64,000 nt of DNA from Arcicella rigui (GTDB lineage: Bacteria; Bacteroidota; Bacteroidia; Cytophagales; Spirosomataceae). Numbering within the stretch: position 1 is the first letter of the stretch; each line of letters starts with the position of its first letter. Below are positions 9,383 to 17,514 of this stretch, piece after piece. Under the pieces are notes generated by a model. It did not search any database. It saw only the letters and a list, made by a program, of their open reading frames with translations, and was not told the DNA's origin. The position numbers and the translations under genes were made by a program. The stretch is from assembly GCF_034929435.1 (NCBI RefSeq), contig NZ_JAYFUM010000008.1:62001-126000 (forward strand), read 5' to 3'.

Positions 9383-9432
9383 TTCCACTTAGCAGACGAA
9401 TGAATTCGCCCGCTAAGTGGAATTTTATTTTT
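9383..9432 (+). terminator. Terminator after the fucosidase gene
   Basis: The arms TTCCACTTAGC (9383) and GCTAAGTGGAA (9412) form a perfect 11-bp stem with an 18-nt loop, followed by the T-rich run TTTTATTTTT. It lies 23 bp after the fucosidase stop. Confidence 0.7.
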
Positions 9433-9461
9433 AGGAAGACCTTCTAATTGATTTTACCACA

Positions 9462-9540
9462 AAAATTACCGTATAATAAGTTTTTAGGAGAAAAGTGTAG
9501 TTTCAGATATAAAGTTTGTTTTTAATTTGATACTTTAGTG
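9462..9540 (+). repeat. Repeat family C, copy 1 (79 bp)
   Basis: This 79-bp stretch is nearly identical to 16362-16440. Both begin AAATTACCGTATAATAAG, contain GAGAAAAGTGTAGTTT and end in TTTTTAATTTGATA. Each copy lies upstream of a plus-strand gene for a small membrane protein. A promoter-bearing mobile repeat is possible, but no function is established. Confidence 0.75.
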
Positions 9541-9623
9541 AATAAATAATTTTATATATTAAAAATATAAAAAGTACGACAGGACTTCCGCATATGAGTT
9601 AGTTAGCGGATATATTTAATGAC

Positions 9624-10148
9624 ATGCAAATTTCACGAGAAGAAACGTATAGACTAATTTGGAATCAAATGCAAAACTCAAAATTTAAAGAGTTTTATAT
9701 AAATCTTTTGCTTGAAAAATTCCAGAAGAGAGAAAAGGCTATTAATATTTTTCTTGTGATAATTACATCTACATCAATATCAGCTTGGGCTATTTGGAAG
9801 TTAGACTACCTTAAATGGCTTTGGGCAACACTTGTTGCTATTTCTCAAATTGTTTCTCTAATTAAACCTTATTTGAATTACACTAAATATGCAAAAGAAT
9901 TAAATGAAAAATATTTTTTACTTCAAACACTCAATGTAGAGTATGAAAAGCTTTGGTTAAGCTATAAATTTGAGAAGATTACAAATGAGCAAGCGTTCGA
10001 AAAAGCTTTTGATTTAAAAAACACTTTAACAAAAGGGTTAAGCTTTAGCGAGGAGATAATAATCGGTGAAAACAAGGAGATGGTAGCTCAAGCAAAAGAA
10101 AAATTAGCAAACTACTTGCGAACAAATTTTAATCATAAATCAAATTAA
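9624..10148 (+). CDS. Two-helix membrane protein, SLATT-like
   Basis: The 174-residue protein has a basic/amphipathic N-terminal helix region, two adjacent membrane helices (about residues 46-65 and 68-90) and a long cytoplasmic helical tail. This layout matches SLATT domains (SMODS and SLOG-associating 2TM effectors), membrane-perturbing effectors of conflict systems, but the assignment is from architecture alone. It is followed after 2 bp by a gene for an 85-residue acidic protein, suggesting a two-gene operon. It lies at the start of the repeat-rich accessory region, behind a family C repeat. Confidence 0.6.
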   Translation: MQISREETYRLIWNQMQNSKFKEFYINLLLEKFQKREKAINIFLVIITSTSISAWAIWKLDYLKWLWATLVAISQIVSLIKPYLNYTKYAKELNEKYFLLQTLNVEYEKLWLSYKFEKITNEQAFEKAFDLKNTLTKGLSFSEEIIIGENKEMVAQAKEKLANYLRTNFNHKSN

Positions 10149-10150
10149 TA

Positions 10151-10408
10151 ATGGAAAACATTTCTTCAATCATTAAGAACTTTAAAAAGGTAAATCCAAA
10201 TATAGATGACTCAATAATTATTGCTCATCTTAAAAATTTAGGTTATTCTGACAATGAAATTGAAGAGGCAATTGAAAATTCAGGTAATACAAATATTATT
10301 ATACAAAATGTTTCTTCTTCAACAATAGAACTAGTAATAATGCCCGACATTGATGAGCCTTTTGACTTTCCTGACGATATCAAAGACGACCTAAATGGTA
10401 GACAATAA
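10151..10408 (+). CDS. Small acidic protein, partner of the SLATT-like protein
   Basis: An 85-residue protein with no membrane helix and a strongly acidic C-terminus (IDEPFDFPDDIKDD). Residues 18-45 (IDDSIIIAHLKNLGYSDNEI and following) look like a small three-helix UBA/CUE-like bundle, which would suggest protein binding; this is only a resemblance. It starts 2 bp after the 2TM gene, so a regulator or antitoxin-like role for the membrane protein is plausible but not shown. A family B repeat follows directly. Confidence 0.6.
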   Translation: MENISSIIKNFKKVNPNIDDSIIIAHLKNLGYSDNEIEEAIENSGNTNIIIQNVSSSTIELVIMPDIDEPFDFPDDIKDDLNGRQ

Positions 10409-10416
10409 TACATCCC

Positions 10417-10591
10417 CTCCCTCGCTGCTCTAGTGTTTTTTCACTTAGACCCACAAATAAATGCTTCTCTGACTGTACTAACTGCTTCAATTATTAAACA
10501 AAGCGTTACTTGGATTTATAAAGATTTCTTTTGAAAAGAAACAGTCTAAAAGTCCAAGCCACAGGCTTGAACCAGTACGTTAACCAGTGAG
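10417..10591 (+). repeat. Repeat family B, longest copy (B1)
   Basis: About 175 bp directly 3' of the SLATT-like operon. In order it contains CACTTAGACCCACAAATAAA, TGCTTCTCTGACTG, TTAAACAAAGCGTTACTTGG, a palindromic core around TTTCTTTTGAAAAGAAA, and CAAGCCACAGGCTTGAACCAG. Parts recur 3' of other accessory genes at 11086, 11387, 12539, 18245, 26338, 27766, 33623 and 35002, always in the same orientation. Confidence 0.75.
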
Positions 10592-10638
10592 AAGAACAAT
10601 AAAAAAACAGACAATCATACTTAACAAATAAAATAACG

Positions 10639-11085
10639 ATGAGAACACTACTTTTCGCAGTTATATTAGTGGGAGTACTAATTGCTTGCAAAAATAATGA
10701 CGTTGCTTTTCAACCTGCTTGTACAAATATTGTATTAGAAAAAGTAGATTGGACTTACTGCCGATTACACAACAATATCTATCCTATAAAATGTAATGAT
10801 AATAATGACACATTAACTGTGAGGATTTTAAAATACTTAGACAACTATACTGGAATTGTTGATAATAATAATGGTAAAAATATAACCGTAGATAAGCCTT
10901 GGAGTGGACTCAAAGAAGATGGCAGGGTTTATACATTCAGAGTTATCAGAGCTTTTAATTTACCCGAGTGCTTTCAAAAAGAAGGACTAAAAATTAAATT
11001 TAGTGGAAATTTGAGACCTTCTTTTGGCGTTGATGATAGTGGAGGAGAATCTTTTGAATTGACAAAGATTGAAGTGATTCCTTAA
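10639..11085 (+). CDS. Hypothetical lipoprotein
   Basis: The first 17 residues form a lipoprotein signal with lipobox LIAC. The remaining 130 residues are a soluble beta-rich domain with several cysteines (CTNI, YCRLHNNI, IKCND, ECFQK). The overall look is of small secreted Bacteroidota lipoproteins of unknown function. It stands alone between two family B repeats, like a single-gene cassette. No specific family was recognised. Confidence 0.75.
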   Translation: MRTLLFAVILVGVLIACKNNDVAFQPACTNIVLEKVDWTYCRLHNNIYPIKCNDNNDTLTVRILKYLDNYTGIVDNNNGKNITVDKPWSGLKEDGRVYTFRVIRAFNLPECFQKEGLKIKFSGNLRPSFGVDDSGGESFELTKIEVIP

Positions 11086-11121
11086 CCTAACTCGTTCGAG
11101 TATTAAGCAAAGCGTTACTTG
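11086..11121 (+). repeat. Repeat family B, 5' fragment (B2'), interrupted by array A1
   Basis: The segment CTCGTTCGAGTATTAAGC AAAGCGTTACTTGGA matches the middle of B1 and then breaks off where the 21-bp array begins. A second B copy appears on the other side of the array, suggesting the array was inserted into, or grew within, a B element. Confidence 0.6.
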
Positions 11122-11130
11122 GACACGATA

Positions 11131-11386
11131 TTAAAGAGTATTGTTTTAATGCTCATGAATACTGAAATAGTACTTATGAGCATTAAAATTATACTCGTAA
11201 GTATTAAAACGATAATCCTGAGTATTCAATTGATACTCGTGAGAGTCAAAATAGTTCTCATAAGGATTAAAATGATCCTCAATAGTACTCATTTGATACT
11301 CGTGAGCATCAAAACAGTACTCCTAAGTATTAAAACGATGCTCAAGAGTATTCATTTGATAGTCGTGAGCGTTAAAATGATACTCT
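11131..11386 (+). repeat. 21-bp dyad repeat array A1 (about 12 units)
   Basis: Tandem, spacer-free 21-bp units follow the pattern GAGTATTAAAACGATACTCGT. Each unit is an imperfect palindrome (GAGTAT...ATACTC). Units vary at a few positions, but the 21-bp spacing is kept. One plus-strand frame is open and would encode a hydrophobic heptad pattern like SIKTILV; I regard this as a by-product of the repeat rather than a gene. Unlike arrays A2-A5 it lacks the leading hairpin and sits between B-element pieces. Confidence 0.9.
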
Positions 11387-11530
11387 CTTCACTGGTGGTC
11401 TGTGTGTTTTTTAACTTAGACCCACAAACTGGTTCAAGTGTTAAGCAAAGCGTCACTTACACTTATAAAGATTTCTTTTGAAAAGAAATAGTCTATATGT
11501 CCAAGCCACAGGCTTGAACCAGTAGGTTAC
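11387..11530 (+). mobile_element. MITE-like family B element with 11-bp terminal inverted repeats (B2)
   Basis: The inner part is bounded by ACTGGTTCAAG (11428-11438) and CTTGAACCAGT (11513-11523), a perfect 11-bp inverted repeat. Between them lies a 19-nt palindrome around ATTTCTTTTGAAAAGAAAT and a small AAGCC-ACA-GGCTT hairpin. No coding capacity is present. The size of about 96 bp and the inverted ends resemble a miniature inverted-repeat element; no target-site duplication could be confirmed. Confidence 0.6.
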
Positions 11531-11626
11531 TAAACTGCTTTATACTCCGAAACTATTGGGTCTAATGCAAGCTATGACCGTACAAAATTGGACTGGGAAA
11601 TCAATCTGACATCAACAAAATTTGTT

Positions 11627-11650
11627 TAAATTTGTCTAATACATTTAGAC
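11627..11650 (+). promoter_or_regulatory. Probable promoter of the first Rpn-type gene
   Basis: TAAATTTG at 11627 matches the Bacteroidota -7 box TAnnTTTG, 28 bp before the Rpn-type start. It overlaps a small dyad, GTCTAA-N5-TTAGAC (11634-11650). A clear -33 element was not seen. Confidence 0.45.
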
Positions 11651-11654
11651 ACAA

Positions 11655-12536
11655 ATGATGAAAGCAAAATATATAAATCCCTTTACCGACTTCGGATTTA
11701 AGAAAATCTTCGGAGAAGAAGCCAGTAAGCCTTTGCTCATTGACTTCCTAAAGAGCCTTTTGCCAGAAAGCAACATAGTGGACTTGACCTTCAAAGACAA
11801 AGACCAAATGGGCAGAACGGAGGAAGACAGAAAAGCCATTTACGACATCTATTGCGAGAATAATTTAGGCGAAAAAATAATTGTGGAACTGCAAAAGGCA
11901 AAGCAAAATTATTTTAAAGACAGAACCGTTTACTATTCAACTTTTCCTATTCAAGAACAAGCCGAAAGAGGTGAATGGAATTACAAACTTAAATATGTCT
12001 ATTGTGTTGGTATTCTGGATTTTAAGTTTGAAGAAAAAGTTACTAACGGAGAGGGAGAAGTAATTCACACAGTACAGCTTAAAGACCAAAACAATAAAGT
12101 ATTTTATGAAAAGTTGAAATTTGTTTACTTAGAAATGCCTCATTTTGTAAAATCGGAAACAGACCTTGCCAATCGATTAGATAAATGGCTATACTTCATC
12201 AAGCACTTGGAGGACTTTCAGAGTATTCCAGAAGTCTTCAAGGACGAAGTTTTTATTCAAGCTTTTGAAAAAGCAGAAATAGCCAAGTATAGCGAAGCCG
12301 AACGCCATGATTATGAACAAAGTTTGAAGGTTTTTCGAGACAATAAAGCAGTTTATGAATATGCAGTCAATACAGCTTTTGACGAAGGGAAAGTAGAGGG
12401 AAAATTAGAAGGAAAGCTTGAGGGAAAATTAGAAAGAAGTATGGAGGTTGCGAAATCTGCCAAGCAAATGGGACTTTCGACAGCAGACATAATAAAGCTT
12501 ACTGGACTTTCTGAAAGCGAAATCAATAAACTTTAG
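11655..12536 (+). CDS. Rpn family PD-(D/E)XK nuclease / putative transposase (copy 1)
   Basis: It begins with the hallmark KAKYINPFTDFGFKKIFGEE. The nuclease-fold residues are visible in AIYDIYC and IIVELQKAK (D...ExQ pattern). The N-terminal 200 residues correspond to the PDDEXK_2/Rpn domain (PF12784), and a charged C-terminus carries a GKVEGKLEGKLEG repeat and a final helix typical of the family. Rpn proteins are recombination-promoting nucleases that also occur in mobile DNA. A paralogue lies at 34164. The gene sits between family B repeats, consistent with mobility. Confidence 0.92.
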   Translation: MMKAKYINPFTDFGFKKIFGEEASKPLLIDFLKSLLPESNIVDLTFKDKDQMGRTEEDRKAIYDIYCENNLGEKIIVELQKAKQNYFKDRTVYYSTFPIQEQAERGEWNYKLKYVYCVGILDFKFEEKVTNGEGEVIHTVQLKDQNNKVFYEKLKFVYLEMPHFVKSETDLANRLDKWLYFIKHLEDFQSIPEVFKDEVFIQAFEKAEIAKYSEAERHDYEQSLKVFRDNKAVYEYAVNTAFDEGKVEGKLEGKLEGKLERSMEVAKSAKQMGLSTADIIKLTGLSESEINKL

Positions 12537-12538
12537 AA

Positions 12539-12630
12539 CCCTCGCTAGTCGAGGTGTTTTTTCAATAGCTCCAAAAATAAATGCTTCTCTGACTGCACTC
12601 ACTGGTACAAGTACTAAGCAAAACCTCGAA
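12539..12630 (+). repeat. Repeat family B copy (B3)
   Basis: It begins 3 bp after the Rpn-type stop. It contains CTCGCTAGTCGAGGTGTTTT, AAATAAATGCTTCTCTGACT and CACTGGTACAAGTACTAAGC, matching B1 in order. It is truncated before the palindromic core. Confidence 0.7.
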
Positions 12631-12645
12631 AGCCATTTCAGAAAT

Positions 12646-13140
12646 ATGAAAATATCAATACTTCTCTTCTCAGTTTTGACATTTTTATCTTTTCGACTTT
12701 GTGGACAAACTCGAACTATTGTAGGGCGTGTCTATACAGAAGACTTAGAAACTTTACCAGGCGTTTGGATTCAAATTTCAGACACTTTACGAATAGGAGA
12801 AACAGATATTGAAGGAAGATTTAAGATAAAAATCTCGCATGATATTGATAAATTAATTTTTCGTGCTGTGGGTATGGAAGCGACTACTTTACAAATTGAC
12901 AATAGTTGTGATACAATTGAAGTTTTGATGATGTATCATGGAACATACGATTTTATTTCACCCAAAAAGATTGATAGACTTCGTTTAAGGCGTTTTAAGA
13001 AATTGCCTAAACTTCATTTGCAACTATATCAAAAAGGGGATTTTTCAACAAAAACTACCTGTTACTCGCAAATATTTGAATCGTTCAAAGCATATTTTGA
13101 CAAAATAAAAAAAGACAAAAAAAATAGACATTCAAACTAA
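12646..13140 (+). CDS. Secreted carboxypeptidase-regulatory-like (CarboxypepD_reg) domain protein
   Basis: A signal peptide ending near RLCGQ precedes a single beta-sandwich of the CarboxypepD_reg-like type. It is recognisable from TIVGRVYTEDLETLPGVWIQ, the later DIEGRFKIKI and LIFRAVGMEA. In Bacteroidota this domain usually starts SusC/TonB receptors, but here it stands alone with a basic C-terminal tail of about 60 residues. The 164-residue length and isolated position suggest a small secreted or surface protein. Function unknown. Confidence 0.8.
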   Translation: MKISILLFSVLTFLSFRLCGQTRTIVGRVYTEDLETLPGVWIQISDTLRIGETDIEGRFKIKISHDIDKLIFRAVGMEATTLQIDNSCDTIEVLMMYHGTYDFISPKKIDRLRLRRFKKLPKLHLQLYQKGDFSTKTTCYSQIFESFKAYFDKIKKDKKNRHSN

Positions 13141-13363
13141 ACTTAACTTGGCAAGTTAAAATAATCCCAACTAACACCCAAGCCAAACTCCTTATCAAAA
13201 GAAGATTAACAATTGCTATACTTGCCTTGAGTAAGCCTTCTCCCCTCTTTCTTTTCAGCGTCAAAATCTACACAAAATAATATTGAATTTAAGTTTTTTC
13301 AGATGCCTCTTCTTACATTTACACTCTCGTAAAATTCCTTCATTGCAACAAACAACATCATTG

Positions 13364-14734
13364 ATGAAAAATATCTTTACTCTTATTGTCTTCTTACTTA
13401 TCAGCTCTTTTATTTCAAAAACTTTGGCGAATGTAGATTTAGCGTATCGCTTTGATATAAAGCCCAAAATCATGCACGTTTCTTTAGTGTATCGTCCAGT
13501 TAGTTCTGATAGTACCGTTTTTCAGTATGGAAATGAGTATTATGGCGGTATGAAAGACCTAATGAAAGGTTTGAAAAATGTTCAATCTTCGGTAAAGTTT
13601 AAAATAGATGCTGTAAAAAGTCAGATTACTTTTTATCATCCCAACCAAACTGCTATTCAGATTCAATATGATATTATTGATACGCATAAAGCCGAACAAA
13701 GAGTAAGAGGCGAAATGTTTCGTCCAATTATTACAGAGCATTACTTTTTTTCTCTTTCGCATTCTCTCTTTCTGAATCCTCAAATAGAAGAAAAGCTTCG
13801 GGAAAAGATGACGATGTCGGTAACATTGGCAAAAAAACCTGCTTTCCCGATGTACTTTAGTTTTGCTCCACAGTTAAAAGCAGGCAAAAGCGTAATCATT
13901 AAATTCTCGGATGGCATGAATGCTTTGGTAACGGGTGCATCTGACCTCCACATTGTCAAAAGAAAAATGGCAGGTATTCAAAATTATGTAGTGCTACGCA
14001 TCAACGAGAAGAATCCGTATAACCTCAAGCGTTTTATGAATTACTTTGATAAATTTCTTCCTGCGATGAATAATTTTTGGGGCAATCTCAACGGCACTTA
14101 TTACTCTTTAGTTGCCTCTCCTTTTCTTGATATTAAGTACCATAATATTTCAGGAACGGCTTTCAATTCAGGATTTCATGTAAAGTATTCTGGCGATACC
14201 ATTTTGGCGAATGAAGAAGTAGTCACTACGATTTCGCATGAAATTATGCACCGCTATATTGGGGCAGGCTATGTATCAATGGGCGAAAATCACCAATGGT
14301 TTGATGAAGGTTTTACTGATTATACTACTTGGTACTTATTGGCAAAAGCTGGGATTTTCTCTGCTGAAAAATTAGACAAAATGGTAAAAGATACTTATCA
14401 GCAATTAGCCAATAATCCTGTAAAAAATACCGCCAACGAAGACATTCTAAAACACTTCTGGGAAAATCATCATTACGAAAAAATTCCCTATCATCGAGGT
14501 GCTTTGTTTGCGGCTTTTCTCAATAAAAGAATCAAAGAAGAAAGTAAGTCAACCAAAAGCTATCAAGATTTTTTACGAGACCTTAAAGCTTTGGCAGAAC
14601 AGAAAAAACAATTGTTGACTGTAAACGATTTTATTACGGTGGCATCTACTTACATGCCAAAAGCTGAAATTGAAAATGCTGTTCAAGCCTACATTATCAA
14701 AGGAGTAATGATTGAACAAGACAAAGTTTGGTAA
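13364..14734 (+). CDS. Secreted M1/M61-like gluzincin metallopeptidase
   Basis: I place the start at the ATG before a clear signal peptide (MKNIFTLIVFLL, cleavage near TLANV). A longer frame starting 81 bp upstream lacks a sensible N-terminus. The zinc site is HEIMH at residues 292-296, with the third ligand E315 in NHQWFDEGFTDY, a spacing typical of gluzincins of clan MA such as the M1 and M61 families. The 456-residue protein lacks the PDZ domain often attached to M61 enzymes. It probably cleaves peptides outside the cytoplasm. It is monocistronic. Confidence 0.8.
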   Translation: MKNIFTLIVFLLISSFISKTLANVDLAYRFDIKPKIMHVSLVYRPVSSDSTVFQYGNEYYGGMKDLMKGLKNVQSSVKFKIDAVKSQITFYHPNQTAIQIQYDIIDTHKAEQRVRGEMFRPIITEHYFFSLSHSLFLNPQIEEKLREKMTMSVTLAKKPAFPMYFSFAPQLKAGKSVIIKFSDGMNALVTGASDLHIVKRKMAGIQNYVVLRINEKNPYNLKRFMNYFDKFLPAMNNFWGNLNGTYYSLVASPFLDIKYHNISGTAFNSGFHVKYSGDTILANEEVVTTISHEIMHRYIGAGYVSMGENHQWFDEGFTDYTTWYLLAKAGIFSAEKLDKMVKDTYQQLANNPVKNTANEDILKHFWENHHYEKIPYHRGALFAAFLNKRIKEESKSTKSYQDFLRDLKALAEQKKQLLTVNDFITVASTYMPKAEIENAVQAYIIKGVMIEQDKVW

Positions 14735-14843
14735 TAGTATTTAGTATAAAGCTTTATCAATGACACTTATCTGATAGCAAAATTTTGTATGTTTATAGTA
14801 ACTGTTGAATAATACATCAAAACCATGCTGAACTTTAGCTGAC

Positions 14844-15413
14844 ATGATAGAGCTATTAAAAAACCACATCATCCAACGTCTGGGTGATGATATTGACCAA
14901 TTAGACCTTGTTTTAACGAAATTCAAACCCGTTGTCACTAAAAGAAATGAACAACTTCTGACACAAGGCGAGGTTTGTAAATATGTGTATTTCATTGCAA
15001 AAGGTTGTTTGCAGGTGTATGTATATGACCATGAAATGAATGAAACCACTCGTGATATTGTCATTGAAGATAATTGGTGTAGCGACTTAATTAGTTTTGG
15101 TAGCGGACAAGTCGCCAATGAAAATATTCGTTCGGTTGAGCCTTCACAGCTTTGGGCAATTGACAGAAAAGGATTTCAAGAAATGATGGAAACCGTACCG
15201 CAGTTTGATAAAGTATATAGACAAATTCTTGAAGCTTCTTACGCAAATTCCGTTTATCGTATCAATACTTTTGTTTCACTGGCTGCCTTAGACCGAATCA
15301 AATGGTTGATGCAAAACCGACCAACACTCATGACGAGGCTCTCAAGTAAACTCATTGCTTCGTATTTGGGCATTAATAAAGATGTTTTTAGCAGACTGAA
15401 AGCCAAACTCTAA
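14844..15413 (+). CDS. Crp/Fnr-family transcriptional regulator
   Basis: The protein has a cyclic-nucleotide-binding-type beta barrel (about residues 20-110), with KYVYFIAKGCLQVYVYDHEM as its most typical stretch. A dimerisation helix follows, then a C-terminal helix-turn-helix ending in ASYLGINKDVFSRLKAKL. No cysteines arranged for an Fe-S cluster are seen. The two genes following on the same strand (YCII-like and DoxX-like) are a common kind of neighbour for this Bacteroidota subgroup. They are probably targets or co-transcribed. Confidence 0.9.
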   Translation: MIELLKNHIIQRLGDDIDQLDLVLTKFKPVVTKRNEQLLTQGEVCKYVYFIAKGCLQVYVYDHEMNETTRDIVIEDNWCSDLISFGSGQVANENIRSVEPSQLWAIDRKGFQEMMETVPQFDKVYRQILEASYANSVYRINTFVSLAALDRIKWLMQNRPTLMTRLSSKLIASYLGINKDVFSRLKAKL

Positions 15414-15492
15414 ATTATCGACTTTTGTCATCGTTGAATGAAATTGTGACTTGCAATTTTGCATCATCATTCACAATTAAACTTCCTTAACA

Positions 15493-15852
15493 ATGACAGA
15501 GTACCTTTTATTATTCCGTAATGCAAGTGCTGAAAACAGCTACTTGACGACCTCTCAAGACATGGCAGAAGATATGCCCAAATGGCAATCATGGATTGGC
15601 AATATCGCTATGCAAGGCAAATTAATAAGTACTGCTCCTATTCATTATCAAGCCTCTATCGTAAACAACGAAGGTATCAGCACAGGACAACCCTACAAAG
15701 AATCAAACAGTGTTTTAGTAGCAGGTTTTCTTATTTGCAAAACTGATACTTTAGAAGAAGTACAAGAATGGAGCAAAACCTGCCCTATTTTAAAGTACCC
15801 CAATAGTTCCGTTGAAATCAGACCACTTATACCTTTCCCAACTAATTCATAA
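15493..15852 (+). CDS. YCII-related domain protein
   Basis: A 119-residue single-domain protein with a ferredoxin-like fold, recognisable from EYLLLFRN at the start, the MPKWQSWIGNIAMQGKL helix and the later VAGFLICKTDTLEEVQEWSK. YCII proteins are small dimeric enzymes or sensors of mostly unknown role, often linked to sigma factors or regulators. It follows a Crp/Fnr-type regulator by 79 bp and precedes a DoxX-like gene by 1 bp. Confidence 0.88.
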   Translation: MTEYLLLFRNASAENSYLTTSQDMAEDMPKWQSWIGNIAMQGKLISTAPIHYQASIVNNEGISTGQPYKESNSVLVAGFLICKTDTLEEVQEWSKTCPILKYPNSSVEIRPLIPFPTNS

Positions 15853-15853
15853 A

Positions 15854-16231
15854 ATGACTATGGACAAAATATTAACCTTCGGACGTTACCTTTTTCCATT
15901 GTCGTTCTTACTGTATGTCGGACTTCATTTTGGAATGCCAGAAGTTGGTGCAAGTTTTATTCCCACATGGTTGCCAGCACCACTATTTTGGAATTACTTT
16001 ACAGGCGTGTTAATTCTTGCCTACATCATCAGTTGTTTAATTGGCAAGTACGACAAATTGGCAACCTTACTAATGGCATTGTATGTATTATTGATGATTT
16101 TTATCGTACACATACCAAGAGCCGCCACCTACGAAAACGATATGTTAAACATATTTAGAAACTTAATGGTAATCGGAGCATTGCTTGTATATGCCCAATA
16201 CGCTACAAAAGACAAAAGAATAACAGGCTAA
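15854..16231 (+). CDS. DoxX-like four-helix membrane protein
   Basis: I choose the ATG 1 bp after the YCII stop; a frame starting 42 bp earlier would overlap that gene. The 125-residue protein has four membrane helices, with features of DoxX-like proteins (FGRYLFPLSFLLYVGLHF near the start, a W-rich loop TWLPAPLFWNY, and a final HIPR loop before the last helix). It is probably cotranscribed with the YCII gene. The substrate or partner is unknown. Confidence 0.82.
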   Translation: MTMDKILTFGRYLFPLSFLLYVGLHFGMPEVGASFIPTWLPAPLFWNYFTGVLILAYIISCLIGKYDKLATLLMALYVLLMIFIVHIPRAATYENDMLNIFRNLMVIGALLVYAQYATKDKRITG

Positions 16232-16253
16232 GAAAGGAAAAAGAAAACCACTT

Positions 16254-16292
16254 GCGTCAGGCGAAGTAAACACTTTGTCTGACGCTTTTTTT
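16254..16292 (+). terminator. Terminator after the YCII/DoxX operon
   Basis: A 7-bp stem, GCGTCAG with CTGACGC, is followed directly by seven T residues. It lies 22 bp after the DoxX-like stop. Confidence 0.8.
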
Positions 16293-16361
16293 ATTTGCCA
16301 ATAGTTCCTTACTCCCACACTTTCTATATTGACGATGAGCTAAAAGTGCCTTTAGCAAAAG

Positions 16362-16440
16362 AAATTACCGTATAATAAGTTTTTGGGAGAAAAGTGTAGT
16401 TTGAAAGATATGGTTTGTTTTTAATTTGATATTTTAGCGG
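16362..16440 (+). repeat. Repeat family C, copy 2 (79 bp)
   Basis: The second copy of the repeat also seen at 9462-9540, with a handful of base differences. It lies 55 bp upstream of the YcxB-like gene and downstream of a terminator. Confidence 0.75.
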
Positions 16441-16494
16441 ATGAAAGGTTTTTGATTAACGACCAATATTAAACCAAATACAGTATATAAACAG

Positions 16495-16995
16495 ATGGAC
16501 AAGATTATTTTAACAACTAAACTTAGTATTGAAGACTATGTAAAGATTAACTATCATTTATTGTATCGGAAATGGAGATTTAAGCTAATGACAGGTATTG
16601 GTATTTTCATGTTGATTTCACTTCTTTTTACTTTTGATTCATTCAAGGAATTTCCTTGGGTTCAATTGTTGCTCGGACTATTCTTGACTGTTGGGCAAGC
16701 CATTTCGGTTTACTTTAGTGCTAAAAAAAACTATAAATCCAATGGACGAATAAGTGAAAGGATAAACTATGAATTTGATAGGGAAAATATTAAAGTGACA
16801 GGCGAATCGTTCGAGGCTAAATCGACTTGGGACAAAATTTATAGTGTAACAGAGAATAAAGATTGGATATTGATTTGGCAAAATCAACAAGTTGCTAATG
16901 TAGTTCCAAAGCGAGATTTTAAAGAGGGTGAACTTCAAGCACTTAAAAATATTGTAAGCTTACACAGTAAAGTGATAAATAAGTTGAGTAAGTAA
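16495..16995 (+). CDS. YcxB-like membrane protein
   Basis: The 166-residue protein has two adjacent membrane helices (about 32-50 and 58-75). A C-terminal soluble domain follows with the pattern INYEFDRENIKVTGESFEAK and STWDKIYSVTE, characteristic of YcxB-like proteins. Their function is unknown. The gene stands alone behind a family C repeat, resembling the arrangement at the SLATT-like gene. Confidence 0.82.
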   Translation: MDKIILTTKLSIEDYVKINYHLLYRKWRFKLMTGIGIFMLISLLFTFDSFKEFPWVQLLLGLFLTVGQAISVYFSAKKNYKSNGRISERINYEFDRENIKVTGESFEAKSTWDKIYSVTENKDWILIWQNQQVANVVPKRDFKEGELQALKNIVSLHSKVINKLSK

Positions 16996-17105
16996 AACAG
17001 TCTTAATTTTGCCTTTGTTTGTATTTTTCCGCCAACAACACTTGCGTAAGTAACACGTCAATTATCGATACCATAAAGGAAAATTTGACTCTACAAATAA
17101 GCACA

Positions 17106-17381
17106 ATGACAACAGAAAAGAAAAATTCAATATTGACTTCGCTGTTTTATTTCATTTCAGTGATGACAATTATAATAATAAATAAATCAGGACAATTTAA
17201 GTCGGGAGTATGCACTCCTAATTTAGATTTATTATCCTTCTTTCTGTTAGGACCCATAAGTTTTGTTTTGTCTATTATTAATGGGATTTCGACATATTAC
17301 TTCAACGAACAGAAAAGACTATCATTTTTTATTCACTTGTTTGTGTTGACAATTTGGCTGTCGATTTTATTTATTAACTAA
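17106..17381 (+). CDS. Small three-helix membrane protein, unknown
   Basis: I use the internal ATG (MTTEKKNSILTSLFYF). Longer versions add 29 residues of no apparent value. The 91-residue protein is almost entirely membrane helices (about 8-27, 40-65, 72-90) with short loops. It has no recognisable family. Its surroundings (single small genes, repeats) suggest an accessory gene. Confidence 0.6.
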   Translation: MTTEKKNSILTSLFYFISVMTIIIINKSGQFKSGVCTPNLDLLSFFLLGPISFVLSIINGISTYYFNEQKRLSFFIHLFVLTIWLSILFIN

Positions 17382-17514
17382 ATACTTTATTAAATTTTGT
17401 GGCTAATTAGTGATTGTTGATTTTTTTCACGGGGTCGCCAAGACCAACAACAAGTATGTAAGCAAAATTTTAAGCTTTATTCTTTAACAACCCTATTATA
17501 AGGATACCTTAGTA

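Noticed and set aside
11086..11121. A classical integron attC site (ACCTAAC ... GCGTTACTT)
   Set aside because: The left box fits RYYYAAC, but the right box GTTACTT does not fit GTTRRRY, and the inner arms do not pair. No intI gene is present. The cassette idea is kept only as a hypothesis on other grounds.
13283..13363. A longer N-terminus for the metallopeptidase
   Set aside because: The extra 27 residues do not look like a signal, while the internal ATG starts a clean signal peptide.
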